DNA from: Hexactinellida sp. DTS-2022
Taxonomy: Eukaryota > Porifera > Hexactinellida
Direction: 5' to 3'
DNA length: 64,000 nt
Assembly: GCA_028753945.1 (NCBI GenBank)
Contig: JAPNXP010000002.1
Coordinates: forward strand, 7,998,001-8,062,000
Shown: one piece after another, positions 24,329-35,994 of the stretch
Layout: every line of letters begins with the position of its first letter
Numbering within the stretch: position 1 is the stretch's first letter
The notes under the pieces: model-generated
What the model was told of the DNA's origin: nothing
The model's database searches: none
What the model saw: the letters and a program-made list of their open reading frames with translations, nothing else
Translations under genes and position numbers: made by a program

Positions 24329-24794
24329 GTACTAAGCTAATTTTTGCAGTATAGTTGCAAAATGCCCTATTGAGCAATATACCAAAAGTCCCCAAGTATC
24401 CCCTTTGTGCTTAATTTTTTTGCATTCTAATTTTTTTCATTTTTCAGATGTTTAAATATTTCCGCCCATTTGTACAAATGGTTTAAATTCAATATCTCAT
24501 AAATCCTTGATCCGATCCCTTAGCGTTTTTCAAAATAGATAGATACCAGTAGGATGTATAAAATTATATGCATTTTTTTTCTTCTAAAATATGCTTTTCT
24601 GGCCTTCAGGCCAACAAAGGTGTGAAGATTTTCGCGGTTTTATCAAAAAAAGATTTTACACATTTTATCCATCATACTAGGTTTAATAACTGCACTGAGT
24701 TCAAGATTTCACTCAGAATGAGGAGATCTCCTTTATCTTTAGATATAACGTCCTCATTTTGAAAGGGATTGACTCATGGACTAGATAATAGAGG
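24329..24794. other. No gene seen
   Basis: AT-rich stretch between two hAT elements. Only short frames are present. Confidence 0.4.
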
Positions 24795-24802
24795 ATTGTA
24801 GG

Positions 24803-25135
24803 CAGTGGAGGCGCCAGGGCACCGCCGCTGGGGGGGCACCAGGTGGGCAAACCTGAACCTAGGGGGGCACACCTTTTTAGAAAAAAAACGCAGGAATTCA
24901 TAGTTGCCGTCGAGACTCGAGAATCCACTTATTTTCCCAGTAGAGTATAAAAAACTAATCCCAATTTGCCCAAAACTCCAAGAATCGCAAGCCGTTCGCA
25001 TTTCAAACTGGTGGATCTTGTTGTTCATGTTCAATATTGTTCATATTTCGCTATAAATATCTGGGAATATTTGTTTTCCAAAGAATCTTTCAAAAGTGTG
25101 CCCCCCCTGCCCCCCCCCCACTGGTGCCGCCACTG
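24803..25135. mobile_element. Non-autonomous hAT MITE, CAGTGGCGGCACC ends
   Basis: Left end CAGTGGAGGCGCCAGGGCACC and right end CAGTGGCGGCACC on the other strand, with C-rich runs inside each, define 333 bp. The target copies are ATTGTAGG (24795-24802) and ACTGTAGG (25136-25143), one mismatch. No coding sequence. Confidence 0.8.
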
Positions 25136-25179
25136 ACTGTAGGCTCCCTGCCGGGTCCAGGAACTTGGGACCATTGTTC

Positions 25180-25435
25180 TTTTTGATATCTCGTAATCCG
25201 CTAATGTTGGACACAGGAAATGTATTATAGTCGTATAGGAAGTCATATTTTTGGAGTCCATTGGTCATAGTCCCTAATCTCAAATATTTGTGAAATGTTA
25301 ATTTTTCGGTTTTCACACCTTTCCATTTATGGTAATAATCTCAAATTCGCTACTTCAGTTAGAGTTAGGCATTGGAAATGTATTATTGTCGAATAGGAAG
25401 TCACATGTAAGGAAGATATTGGCATATTGACTATC
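25180..25435 (+). repeat. Fragment related to foldback element at 60.8-61.7 kb
   Basis: TCGTAATCCGCTAATGTTGG, then ACAGGAAATGTATTATnGTCG and TAGGAAGTCATATTTTnGGAG, match 60856-60925 and continue with lower similarity into ATTTGTGnAATGTnA and TTTTCACACCTTTCC. It lacks the partner arm. Confidence 0.65.
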
Positions 25436-25439
25436 AGTA

Positions 25440-26174
25440 ATTAGCTTTGCTCAACAAATTAGGTGGTTTGTTGCCATTAGCCAACAAAAATATTTCTTAA
25501 GATTGCTGAAAAGAATATTGAAGAGGAATGCATACAATCGATCAAAACAAGCGCAAAAATTCAAGATGCCTTGATTTACACACTAGTCGTTTGGTATCAT
25601 TTCGAACAAAACGTTTATTGGTACAACTTTCTACGATTATGATGGAATAAAAACAAAAAAATTCAACTTGAAGAATATTTAGTTCTCACAATTTTGTAGT
25701 TTTTTTTGTTATTGATAGTTAGTCAACATATTAAAATTTAGATCAGGAGTTCGCAAACTCGCATTTTTAAGCCGCATGCGGCCGGATTGCTTTTTTGGAG
25801 CGGCCGGTAGCAGCAATGCCTAAATGTTCTACGAGGACAATTCAGATTTTTTCTACATTTTAAGGAATTTTTTAAAATTATTTACTGCTGGAAATTTGAT
25901 ATATTTTTGTTTATATTCTAAATGGATTGCCATGTAACTGACTATTTACTCTAACCACAATTTAATTCATGTGTACACAAGTTTACTAGCTAATTTTGTT
26001 CAACAAATGAGATGTAGTGACGCAATGTTATTGTAATTACTTAGTAAAAAAATCTGAGGGCAAGCCCGCAGACGCCCCTTATACACTAAGAGGACAAAAG
26101 TAATTCAAACCATTGTGAGATTTAACGGTATTCCCGGCAGGAAAATATTCGTGAATTTATCCAAAAAACACATC
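25440..26174. other. No gene seen
   Basis: AT-rich DNA without recognisable feature. Confidence 0.4.
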
Positions 26175-27428
26175 TTAAGGTTCAGGTATACTCTACAAAT
26201 TTCGAATACAGTCTACTCCGCTTAATCGGGACACCTTTGTTCCAGGCCTCTTGTCCCAATTAAGCGGAGATCCCAATTAACCGAAAAATTTGGTAAAGTA
26301 GTGATTTACCTGCGATTTACACAGATTTTGGTTTTAAACCTGTTACAACAATTCCTCCAATACGTGCGGACCCTTGATTCTTCTCAAAATCCCATAGAAT
26401 GAGCCGTAATATTCTTTGGATCGTTTGATATATCCCTGAAATACAAAGTGATAATTTGTGGAAAATTTAGATATTACTGAAATCAATAAGAAATTGACAA
26501 TATTTAGATATTTTGTATTGCCTTCATCATTATTGACAAAGTTTATTAGAATTTGTTCTAATTAAAGGAATTTTCTATTGAGCGACACGAATTTTGAACC
26601 AAAATTGTTTAGTTTGTCCCTATTAAGCGGAGTTTGTCCCGATTAACCGAAAGTTTTGTAATGGCTTCTAGTGAAAGGATTCTGTTCTGGTGGCGTTGTC
26701 CCAATTAAGCGGCTGTCCCGATTAACCGGTGTCCCAATTAAGCGGAACTACACAGTATTTTGATAAAATCCAAATCATTGTCTATTTCTCTTTTATTGCA
26801 TTTTGGGATTGTATTGATACCAATGAGTACTCTCAAGAGATTTCTAAGAAAATTCCTATTATTTTTCCAGTTTGACACACTTTGGTCACCTCAATTTAGG
26901 AATAATTGCTGTAAATCTTTTTTTCAAAAGCCGCTATCTCAAAACTAACATTTTCAAAATTGCGGAAGCAGTCATTTTGTCAATTTTGGTAGTAGAATCA
27001 AAAACTCAACGGTTTCGGAGAGATCTCGTAAAGATTCAACTTTTCAGTGCTGCGATTTACCCTAATATGAATAGTTCATCTGTTTTTTGTATTTTGGATG
27101 AGGAAAATATTCATTTGAAAATCGACATCACATAAAAGTATTTGAAATCCAGAAAAATGTAGATATTCACAATTCCTGTACTCAAAAGTTATATTACATC
27201 CAGCTAAACACATTTTATCAATAATATTCTTGGTATTGTTTATCTTTTCTGATTGATTAAATCCGCAAAATGGTAAAATTAAAAAAAAGATTTTTCCTCT
27301 ATTAGTTTATTTGCCAATATTATTGTATTTTCGGCATCCTGAGGATCAAGTAAATCCGCTGTAAAAAAATTAATTCATTCGGGAAAATACTTATGGTAGA
27401 AGTACTCTAGAGTATACCTGAACCTTAA
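26175..27428. mobile_element. TTAA-1 MITE, copy 3, with pogo-like insertion
   Basis: TTAA flanks at both ends, with GGTTCAGGTATACTCTA at left and its reverse at right. It lies in the opposite orientation to the copies at 1686 and 10307. A TA-flanked MITE (26209-26755) splits it near its left end. The conserved frame (87 codons, 26872-27135) remains open in this diverged copy. Confidence 0.85.
26209..26755. mobile_element. TA-flanked pogo/Tigger-like MITE, copy 1
   Basis: The ends are CAGTCTACTCCGCTTAATCG and, on the other strand, CTGTGTAGTTCCGCTTAATTG; TTAAGCGG and GGGACA motifs repeat near both ends. TA flanks fit Tc1/mariner-pogo insertion. It has inserted in the TTAA-1 element. No transposase. 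Confidence 0.8.
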
Positions 27429-28161
27429 CAAAAAAATTTTTTTAAGCTCGGTAATAAAGAAGCGCCATGTTTATTGTTTATACAAAGTTTTGAATATTTC
27501 CCAATCGTATTTTCAAAGATATGAGATAATTTGGAGAGCGGAACATTGGTTTCACCTTTTCGAACCATTCTATCTGTATGTATTCCTCATAATTGGTAAG
27601 ATTAGTCATTCCATTACTCTATCCAAGTGATCTCTGATGAAAATAATAAACATCTGATCAACAGCAACCAAATTAAAAAGTGAAAATTTGAAACTTTATT
27701 GCCTATCATCTCATTCGAGGGTACGTTTTCATGAAGATTTCTTATCTCCGACAACCGAGCAGCTAGAATCAAAAACTACATCTCAAAATACACGCTATAC
27801 CCGACTTCCAAATAGTCAATTATACATTTGTTGACGCTAACACGCATAGTTTTCAAAATAATCCAAATATGGGCATTTAAGGTTAAATTACGGCAGATTC
27901 ACCCAAAAAAACACATGAATTTAGTTTTGAAGGTGGGAGTTTGAATTTCACATATGTGATGGAAGACATTATAGCTATATCGAAACTGAAAACGAAATCT
28001 AATTATCTTCTATAAATTCGAAATTATTGGGCTTGCAGTGTTATGCTAATACAAAAGTCCCATAGGGGGATTTTTTCAGACTCCACCTGATAAGTGTGTG
28101 GTTTGCAAGATCATTATTTGCTAAAGACCTGTACTGTGTGATCTATCAGATAGATCATCGT
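27429..28161. other. No gene seen
   Basis: AT-rich DNA with only short frames. Confidence 0.4.
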
Positions 28162-28604
28162 TATGGGCGGTTGGTGAGTGGTTTAGAATTTTCATAAGAT
28201 CTAAATAAAAAATATTGCGACCTTTTGGAACCAAAAAATGAATAAAAAGGTCATCTTTTCATGCGAAATTTGATAAAATGCTTGATAAAAAAAATTCCAA
28301 GTCATAATTCAAAAATGTAAACCGTCTACCTACTCCGTACGCTTATAATCTTTAAATATTGATTCTGAAAACAAACATTGATGGCCGCATTGCCAAATTA
28401 CCGCATAATATCTACCACCACTTTTGGAAATCGCCCTATGGGAGATTTGTATTAGCCAAATTTTGAAACCGACAAAAAATAAAAAGTATAATAGATAGGG
28501 ACATTTTCTTTTTGGTTTATTGATTTGTATCGGATAGGTATATATTTCTCACAATTACAGATTAATACAAGAACTTTCATTCACGTGGGGTAATTTAACC
28601 TTAA
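28162..28604 (+). repeat. Dispersed repeat R-A, copy 2
   Basis: This is the second copy of the repeat at 5628-6074, same orientation. After the shared GGGGTAATTTAACCTTAA end the two copies enter different sequence, which fixes that boundary. Confidence 0.75.
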
Positions 28605-28930
28605 TGTGCCCATTTTTGATGACGCTGCAAATTTCTATTTACTTAAATATAAAACCTAGAGCTTAGATCTACCATCTTATCACATCAATATCCCATTACT
28701 AAATCATTGAAAGAACTATTGAGACTATTTTCGAAATGGTTACATTCCTGTAAATTCACATGCCCATATATGGTGGTCTCATTGAAGTGATGTGACCATT
28801 AATCTGGAAATAAAAAATGAAGCTAGAACTTAGCTCTAACTTGCTATTCATATCAATTATCCATTTTGACGCCTATCCGATAACTTATAAAGATAATATG
28901 ACTATCCATACGGAAATAACTAATTTATTA
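28605..28930 (+). repeat. Dispersed repeat R-B, copy 1
   Basis: Shares ATGTGCCCATTTTTGATGACG, GAGCTTAG, AATCCCATTAC-type sequence and CATATATGG with 51470-51725 (inverted) and 54725-55080 (same strand). It directly follows R-A copy 2. Class unknown; each copy carries a CCATATATGG palindrome. Confidence 0.6.
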
Positions 28931-29339
28931 ATACTTTGAAAACGTTTTTACAAAAAGTGACCACACGGGGTTGATCGCAGAGACACCAATATAGTAAATT
29001 GAGGTTTGAAATTTGTTTTGCATATTTTTATTGTGTATTTGAACAGTTTGATAACCCCGAATTTCCAATTTCAAATTTTTAAACTTGATGTGTATGTTTA
29101 AAGTTCAAATATAGCAAAAATCGTTCAAAGTTTAGACAAACTGACGAAAATCCTCAAAAAATGGCACAGCAGAAATCTTAAATTCAAGCATGAGGAGAAC
29201 TTTCACATTGGGCCAGGATAACAAACTCTAAGATAAGCCTTTGCTTTTCAAGCGATTTTCCAGATTAAAAGAAATATCTTCAGAAATATCCTGAATCGAT
29301 TCGATCACTTATACAATCAAATCGATCAACCTGTAGACA

Positions 29340-30900
29340 CTTCGCCCGGGAGTAATCCATCGTGTCGCTGCGCCCTTGATAAGTAGTCTGAAATATGTCT
29401 CATCCTCTAAACATTTACCTTTCGAATTTCCACGTTGCGATTAGATTTTCTAAACACTTTATAAATGGCGTTGATAAGTTCGTTTACTTCCTTCACTAAC
29501 TAAACTTCACTAGAAACCGTTTGCAAACTAATGCATTACGATGTGCGCGACAATGCTCGAAAAGAAAATTTTGATTATAAAAACGTTTTGGGTATCCAAA
29601 GACTGCTTCCTGTTCGCTAGATATATTTCTGGCCCCGTAAATGGAAACGCTCCTGCATAGTTTTTTTATATTGCCCAAATTTTTTTATACTCTCATCGAC
29701 TAGTTAAAGAGATTCTCGGCAGTAGTCCTTCCTTCAATGGGCTTACAATCTAGCTTGCACTCCTCCACGTTGCCTGTTTTGGTAGAGATACTGTATACTT
29801 CACATAAATACTCATAATCCCATGATGTTTCATCGGCTAAGAGATTCCTGGATAGATAGATGTTCAGTGAAGCTGAAAGGTCATCATTAGTGTATTCACA
29901 AATTTGTCTTTCGAACAACTCCAAGAACTCCTTGACTGAGGTCAACGATCTATAGGTGGCTTTATGATCTCGGTTCTTGGTCCAGATATTTACATCCTCG
30001 CTCATTCGACAAGCGAGGGAGATTAATTTTTCAAACTTGGTAGTATATAGGAATTTGCTCTTTGAATTGAAAATATGTTTGGTTGAGATTTTTAGATACA
30101 GTCTACTCCGCTTAATTGAGACACGTTTGTTCCAAGCCTCTTGTCCCAATTAAGCGGAGATCCCAATTAACCGAAAATATTCTGTAAAATAGTGATCTAC
30201 CTACGATATATAACAATTTAAGTTTTAAACATGTTACAACGATTCCTCCAATGCCAGGGTACACTATGATTATACTCAAACCCACAGTATGACCCCTAAT
30301 ATTCTGTGGACCGTTTTTAACTATGCCTGAACCATAGTTCATAATCCCTGTTGATTTTCGATTTATGGAATTCAATTATATAATTGGCCCTATTTAGAAA
30401 TTTTGTCATGCCTTAATCAGAATTTACCAAGATTATTAAAATTTGTTTGATCAATATTTATTTTCTAGTAAGCGAGCACAATTTTGTAGCCAATTAATTG
30501 AGTTTGTCCCAATTAAGCGGAGTTTGTCCCGATTAACCGAAATTTTTATTATTAGCTTCTATGGAAAGGATTCGGTTCTTGGGGAGTTGTCCCAATAAAG
30601 CGGCTGTCCCGATTAACAGGTGTCCCAATTAAGCGGAGTACACTGTGTATACTTTTCCTTGTTTGCACTTTTCTGCTTTGAGAGTTTTTCAGCTGTCTCA
30701 TTAATGTAGGCACAATGCTTTGGTTGTTCGATGCTAGTTGTATATGTCTACTATCCCCCTCGTGAATAACGGCCTTCGTTCCTGGCTGCAGTTTAATACC
30801 ATATACCTTGTCAACAAATCACTTGGCTCCGGTCTCCTGAGTCAGTTTTTTGGCCAGACTCGCGTCGTGACAAAAACCACACAAATATCATCCTTTGACT
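29340..30900 (-). pseudogene. Unrecognised broken gene, split by a MITE
   Basis: Coding-like sequence with non-repetitive composition continues across several minus-strand frames. 5' of the MITE (about 30650-30800) one frame holds VYGIKLQPGTKAVIHEGDS, another ETAEKLSKQKSANKEKY. 3' of it 29700-30093 gives about 130 codons with SLACRMSEDVNIWTKNRDHK and FLELFERQICEYTNDDLSA. Past the stop at 29700 another frame continues (SIKKFGQYKKTMQERFHLRG) and then 29496-29678. At least two frameshifts and the TA-element insertion make it non-functional. I do not recognise the family; the absence of transposon ends means it could be a host gene copy or a transposon gene. Confidence 0.5.
30099..30645. mobile_element. 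TA-flanked pogo/Tigger-like MITE, copy 2
   Basis: Second copy of 26209-26755, 547 bp in each case, with the same TTAAGCGG/GGGACA subterminal repeats. It splits an unrecognised minus-strand gene: coding-like sequence lies on both sides (29700-30093 and 30650-30900). Confidence 0.8.
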
Positions 30901-31189
30901 TCCACTACCCTAGGGTGGTTCATTCGAAAGGAAGCAGCCTTGAGCATATTCAAGTAAATTAGTATCTATTCTAACTTTTTAGATAGGTGAGCCTTAAATG
31001 GTACTCGGATATGCGAATCGCCTTATTTGCATCTTTCAGGACCCTAAGGTTGATTATTCATAAGCCCTATTTGAAACTAAGGAATTTTTGATATTTCAAA
31101 AAAACCTAGATGTGTCTAAATTCATCAATAAAGGTAGATTATTAATTCGAAAAACGAATATTGAATGCAGGCTTCGAGATGTCGGAAAT

Positions 31190-31565
31190 GGGTCCTCTTC
31201 GGTCGAACCGCTTACAAGAGTGTCCGAGTCACAGTGTCCTCAGTGACTACATCTCCGGTCTAGCAAACGAAATGGAGGAAAGATTCTCAGGGGATAGCCG
31301 TGATTTGGCAAAACTTGCAAGGTTTGATGTATTTGAATGAGTGGAAACTTGCAATGCGATTTCGTGGGTCAGTCGGAGGTTTGGTTTAGACAAATCGGCT
31401 CTAGTCGCCGAAATATATGCACTATTCAAATACATCGAGACTGAAGAGCTCTTCAAAGGATGTAACACTCAAGAGGATGTATATAAGAAGTTTCTATCCA
31501 ACGCGACCTTAAATTGTTTAGCTATTTTGAGTAAACAACAACAACAACAACAAATATTCATATTA
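31190..31565 (+). pseudogene. hAT transposase fragment (hAT4)
   Basis: The plus-strand frame reads LSDYISGLANEMEERFSGDS and DLAKLARFDVFE, then a TGA at 31338-31340, and continues in the same frame with ISWVSRRFGLDKSALVAEIY and IETEELFKGCNTQEDVYKKF. The spacing resembles the segment just before the dimerisation domain of animal hAT transposases (GTF2IRD2/ZMYM6-like group); the family match is from memory and moderate. No dimerisation motif follows: the frame ends in the CAACAA simple repeat. Confidence 0.5.
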
Positions 31566-31830
31566 TAAATTTTTAAAAGCGAAATTCGTGTTCGACATAC
31601 TTGTTTACCTATAATACCCGTTGGAAGCTAACTTCCAGGTTGATTTTGAATTTTAATTAATTTGCTTACATATTTTGTGTAAACAACAATAACAAATATC
31701 AATATGAGAAATTTATAAACGCAAAATTCGTGTTCGACATACTTGTTTACCTATAATACCCGTTGGAAGCTAACTTCTTGGTTGATTTTGAATTTTAATT
31801 AATTTGTTTACCTATTTTGTGTTAAGGGAA
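31527..31830 (+). repeat. Tandem repeat, two ~148-bp units beginning (CAA)n
   Basis: Each unit has AAACAACAA..., then GAAATTCGTGTTCGACATAC, TTGTTTACCTATAATACCCG and TTGGAAGCTAACTTC. A third partial unit lies at 33645-33730 after the TTAA-1 insertion (32239-33644), and a single inverted copy at 39360-39470, so the array predates the insertion. Confidence 0.75.
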
Positions 31831-32238
31831 GAATGTGTCTGTTTCTCAGCTAATGCTTTCTTCTCTAACTTTGACATGTTTCTGTGAGCTCTCGCATGTT
31901 GTGTGTTATAGTGACGTCTGACATTATACTCCTTGTATACTTCCAGACTCGCATTACAAAGCAAACAAACACATCGGCCATTCACTTCTGTAAAGAAATA
32001 TTTTCCTCGCCACTCTTCATTGAAAACGCGACATTCCTTACTCTACCTTTCTTTTCTTTGAAATTTTCGAAGCCATACCAAGATAAAGTACTATTAATAA
32101 AAACTAAACAAATTTATTCATAGGTCAGGAAAGAATCTCGGAATCTCGCCCACAGAATTATCGTAATTTGAAATTTTGTCCGAGGAAATTTCGTCCCAAA
32201 CAGAATATAAACTGAATGTCTATTACATATATACTAGC

Positions 32239-33644
32239 TTAAGGTTCAGATATACTCTAGAGTACTTCTACCATAAGTATTTACCCGAATGAATTAATTT
32301 TTTTACAGCGGATTTACTTGATCCTCAGGATGCCAAAAATACAATAATATTGGCAAATAAACTAATAGAGGAAAAATCTTTTTTTTAATTTTAACATTTT
32401 TGCGGAATTAATCAATCCGAAAAGATTAACAATACCAAGAATATTATTGATAGAATGTGTCTAGCTGGATGTAATATAACTTTTGAGTACAGGAATTGTG
32501 AATATCTACATTTTTCTGGATTTCAAATACTTTTATGTGATGCCGATTTTCAAATGAATATTTTCCTTATCCAAAATACAAAAAACAGATGAACTATTCA
32601 TATTAGGGTAAATCGCAGGACTGAAAAGTTGTATCTTTACGAGATCTATCCGAAACCGTTGAGTTTTTGATTCTACGACCAAAATTGACAAAATGACTTC
32701 TTCCGCAATTCTGAAAATGTTAGTTTTGGGAAAGCGGCTTTTGAAAAAAGAATTTACAGCAATTATTCCTAAATTGAGGTGACCAAAGTGTGTTAACCGT
32801 AGACTGCCGGTGTGATTTTCAGGAAAATAACTTAAACTGAATTAACCTGTAGTTCTTTGTATATAATATGTAGAACCTATAAATTTGAAATCCAACAAGA
32901 GCACAATAATATATTAATATTACGAAATTTTTGAAAAGATTTATTCGAGGATTTAGACCAAAAGTGATGACACATACTTTCTCTTTAAATCGATATAACG
33001 CCGCTAATATATAAGTAATCCTTTGTTTCTAAACAGGAACAAATACGACTATCTTATTAGCTATCAGATTTCAAAATTTGAACAATTCTGCATCAGGAAA
33101 CTAAAGTTGCGTCATTTTTATAAAAATGATAAATCTGTATTTGATGAACCATGGATTACGAAAATATACATATATTTGAGTAATAAATGTCACAACTCTA
33201 TATTAGTCCACCCAAATATCCTAAAACAGATAATATTAGTCTAATACCCTCTTATGGGTATTCCCACGGTGAGATTTTCACATTTCTTATCTACAAAAGT
33301 AAGAGGGTGGCAAGTGGAGCAGTTCACTTTTATGCTACGTCATGATAACAAATTCTGAAAATTTTGATTTTTTGATTGAAATCGATTGAGAATACAATAC
33401 CATGTCTAAATCCGAATTTTCTCGAAATTTGAATGATTAGATCGACATGTTTCCCTCCTGACACAACGTGTATCAGTTAGGCAGTCTACAGTTAAACTGG
33501 AAAAATAATAGGAATCTTTCTTAGAAATCTCTTGAGAGTACTCATTGGTATCAATACAATCCCAAAAATGCAATAAAAGAGAAATAGACAATGATTTGGA
33601 TTTTTCAAAATATTCGAAATTTGTAGAGTATACCTGAACCTTAA
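32239..33644. mobile_element. TTAA-1 MITE, copy 4, with TTAA-4 insertion
   Basis: TTAA flanks and both inverted ends are present; same orientation as 1686-2391. A different TTAA element (32793-33495) interrupts it, leaving the native element at about 0.7 kb. Confidence 0.85.
32793..33495. mobile_element. TTAA-4 MITE, copy 1, nested in TTAA-1
   Basis: TTAA flanks with inverted ends CCGTAGACTGCCGG and (other strand) CTGTAGACTGCCTAACTGAT. Uninterrupted TTAA-1 copies read straight through this site (GTGTGTCAAACTGG), which confirms the insertion. No transposase. It shares about 70 bp around AAACAAAGGATTACTTATA with 185-260. Confidence 0.85.
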
Positions 33645-33799
33645 CAGCAACAGCAAATATTTATATGAGAAATTTATAAACGCGAAATTCGTGTTCAGCA
33701 TACTTGTTTACCTATTATAACAATTGAAAGTTAGTTTATATCTCATATATCAATGCGGTTTCTATTCCCCCATCACTTTAATACAATCCGGACAAGCAC

Positions 33800-33835
33800 A
33801 CAAACACACACACACACACACACACAAACAACAAT
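33800..33835 (+). repeat. (CA)n microsatellite
   Basis: About ten CA repeats with small interruptions at each side. Confidence 0.9.
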
Positions 33836-33890
33836 CGAGATTTAATAATATAGATGTCTACACTAGTTTGGATACAGTAAGTATATACTA

Positions 33891-34399
33891 CAGTGGAACC
33901 CCGCGTCTCGGGGCACCTCCGTCCAAGCGCTCAGCGCCCCGATTCGAAGGAGTGCCCCGATACGCGGGGTTCTAAGAAAACTCCAATACTTTTGTTAAAA
34001 CAATTAAGTTAGCACCTACACAACAAATCATACACATATAGTCAAAACCTAGAGTTAAGGCTGATATTTAAGCAGTACTACTCATTACAATTTCACATTA
34101 AACTTTACCTACACTAGGAGTCACAAATCTATGATATTCACGGAATTTTCTTTTTGAAAAACTCCCCCGAATACCTCAGCACGAGTCTCTAGCGTGAGTT
34201 TGTGACGCTTAGCGGCCATTACAAAGAGTACTAAGCTGCTCAAAAGTAAAAAGCATGTTACTCAAGAGAAATATTCTTCGGTGGAGTGCCACGATAAGTG
34301 AATGGCGCCCCTTCCGCGGGGTTATTTTTAATGGGAAAAAAACAAATTCCCAACCGACTGCCCCGAGACGCGAGTGCTCCGATACGCGGGGTTCCACTG
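33891..34399. mobile_element. Pogo/Tigger-like MITE
   Basis: Inverted ends CAGTGGAACCCCGCGTCTCG and (other strand) CAGTGGAACCCCGCGTATCG are flanked by TA. A second pair of CGNGGCA motifs lies inside. 509 bp, no transposase. The end type is common in animal pogo-group MITEs. Confidence 0.88.
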
Positions 34400-34474
34400 T
34401 ATGTATATTAGAATTGACTTGATATATATCATATAGTCAATCAATCTGTTGATAATGCAATAAGAAAATATATA

Positions 34475-34560
34475 TATATGCCGATCAGGGATTCGAACGC
34501 ATGATCAACTGATTGTTGGCCATATATGGTAACCACTGAAATATATGTGCATTATAATAT
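34475..34560 (-). repeat. tRNA-like SINE head
   Basis: On the minus strand CAGTGGTTACC resembles a pol III A box and GCGTTCGAATCCC is a good B box about 35 bases downstream, followed by TGATCGGC. Acceptor-stem pairing is poor, so this is a tRNA-derived repeat or decayed pseudo-tRNA rather than a working tRNA gene. Confidence 0.45.
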
Positions 34561-35990
34561 TAGTTTAAATGATAGAATTATTTAATTGCAAGATATATGA
34601 TATATAATATCAAAGAATGTCAGTTGCGATATTGAATAATGCTGAATCATCAATAATGACGTCGCTAAATTGGCATTCTGACGACTTTGGAGAAATTATT
34701 TCAAAGATTTTTCACTTCTCAAATAATTCTATGATATGTTAGCTTCATTTCAATGTATAAACTCGCTTTTCAATTTTGCAACTAAAGAGCCCAAATTTTC
34801 TGTCGAAGCATCCTTAAATTATTAATTCTCAACTCTAATGCTTATACTTACAAATATTTGACTTATCTATTTTAATTGGCAGTTTATAGGCGATGCAAAG
34901 ATGAACCCCATCTATCGATGGACAAACAAGTTAGCTTATTATTGCAATTTTTTGTTGTTTGCTAATGATTACACTTATTTGTGTCTAATTATTTATTCCT
35001 CTACTTTAATATTTCAGGCTAATTGTCCAACAGATCGAAGTTTTTTACACACGTACACATTAAATTCGCGTACAGTTGAAATCGTGATAAATATTTTGAC
35101 ACAGGTCTTTTTCAACTCACCTGGTTATATTGTCCCACCGAGTTATTTTCCCTTCCATCAGTGTTCAAATAGTTCTATTTGTACTGTTTTCTAATCGGAT
35201 TATTTTGTCGCCAAATATAGTGTAATTAAATCGACAAAATAATCTTTCTAGTAAGTAATATGCATATTTGAGGTGTTGAAAAGTACTGGGCTCATGCTCC
35301 TAATTAAATGGGGGTATAGTTACTAGACTTGGTTGCAGGGATGTTGTTATGGAATTAGCTTATATTAACGACATTATTATTTGCCTGGTTTAATTACCAG
35401 GACATTGCAATGGAATTATTGGGTTGTTGCGGAGACGAAAAAGTACAACTAACATTCGCCTAATGTAATTCACTAAACATCGTTTAAGAAAATAATAGAT
35501 TACATACATGCCAAGCTGAGCTACGAGCAAAGCGGGACGGGAAGTTGTATTTATCGGGAAATTTCGATATTTAACGGGACATAGCATATTAGTATTAGAC
35601 CTCACTGGCAAAAAGCGCGACAGTTGGCAAGTATGAAATTAGTATATTTTTGCTTTTTGTTAATTTCTTTTGAGATTTTATTGCATGTCTACACGTGATT
35701 GTACGAATTCTGCAGATTCCTTCAATTATTCGAAGTTATGACTTGATGCTCGCAAAAAAATATTAGTGTAAATGTCCATATTTTTGCAATATTTCATGAA
35801 TTTGTAGTGTTAATTTTCAAAAAAATGTGATGTGATGGAACAAAAGGGCCATCAGATCTGTGATTAGCATAACAATGTTGCTATAAAACGCTTAATTAAT
35901 ACAATGTATTTTCTAAAACAAAGAATTTGTTGTACAGTGTAATTCTTCACTCAAATTCTTTGTTGAAATTACTTTCCTAACAATTACAAT
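34561..35990. other. No supported gene
   Basis: A 97-codon frame at 34901-35194 has no recognisable motif. The 5' end of the P-element downstream may lie within the last few hundred bases, but I could not find its inverted terminal repeat. Confidence 0.4.
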
Positions 35991-35994
35991 TAGA

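Noticed and set aside
34901-35194. 97-codon frame with a hydrophobic N-terminus
   Set aside because: There is no recognisable motif, no nearby splice or promoter evidence, and no copy elsewhere in the window.
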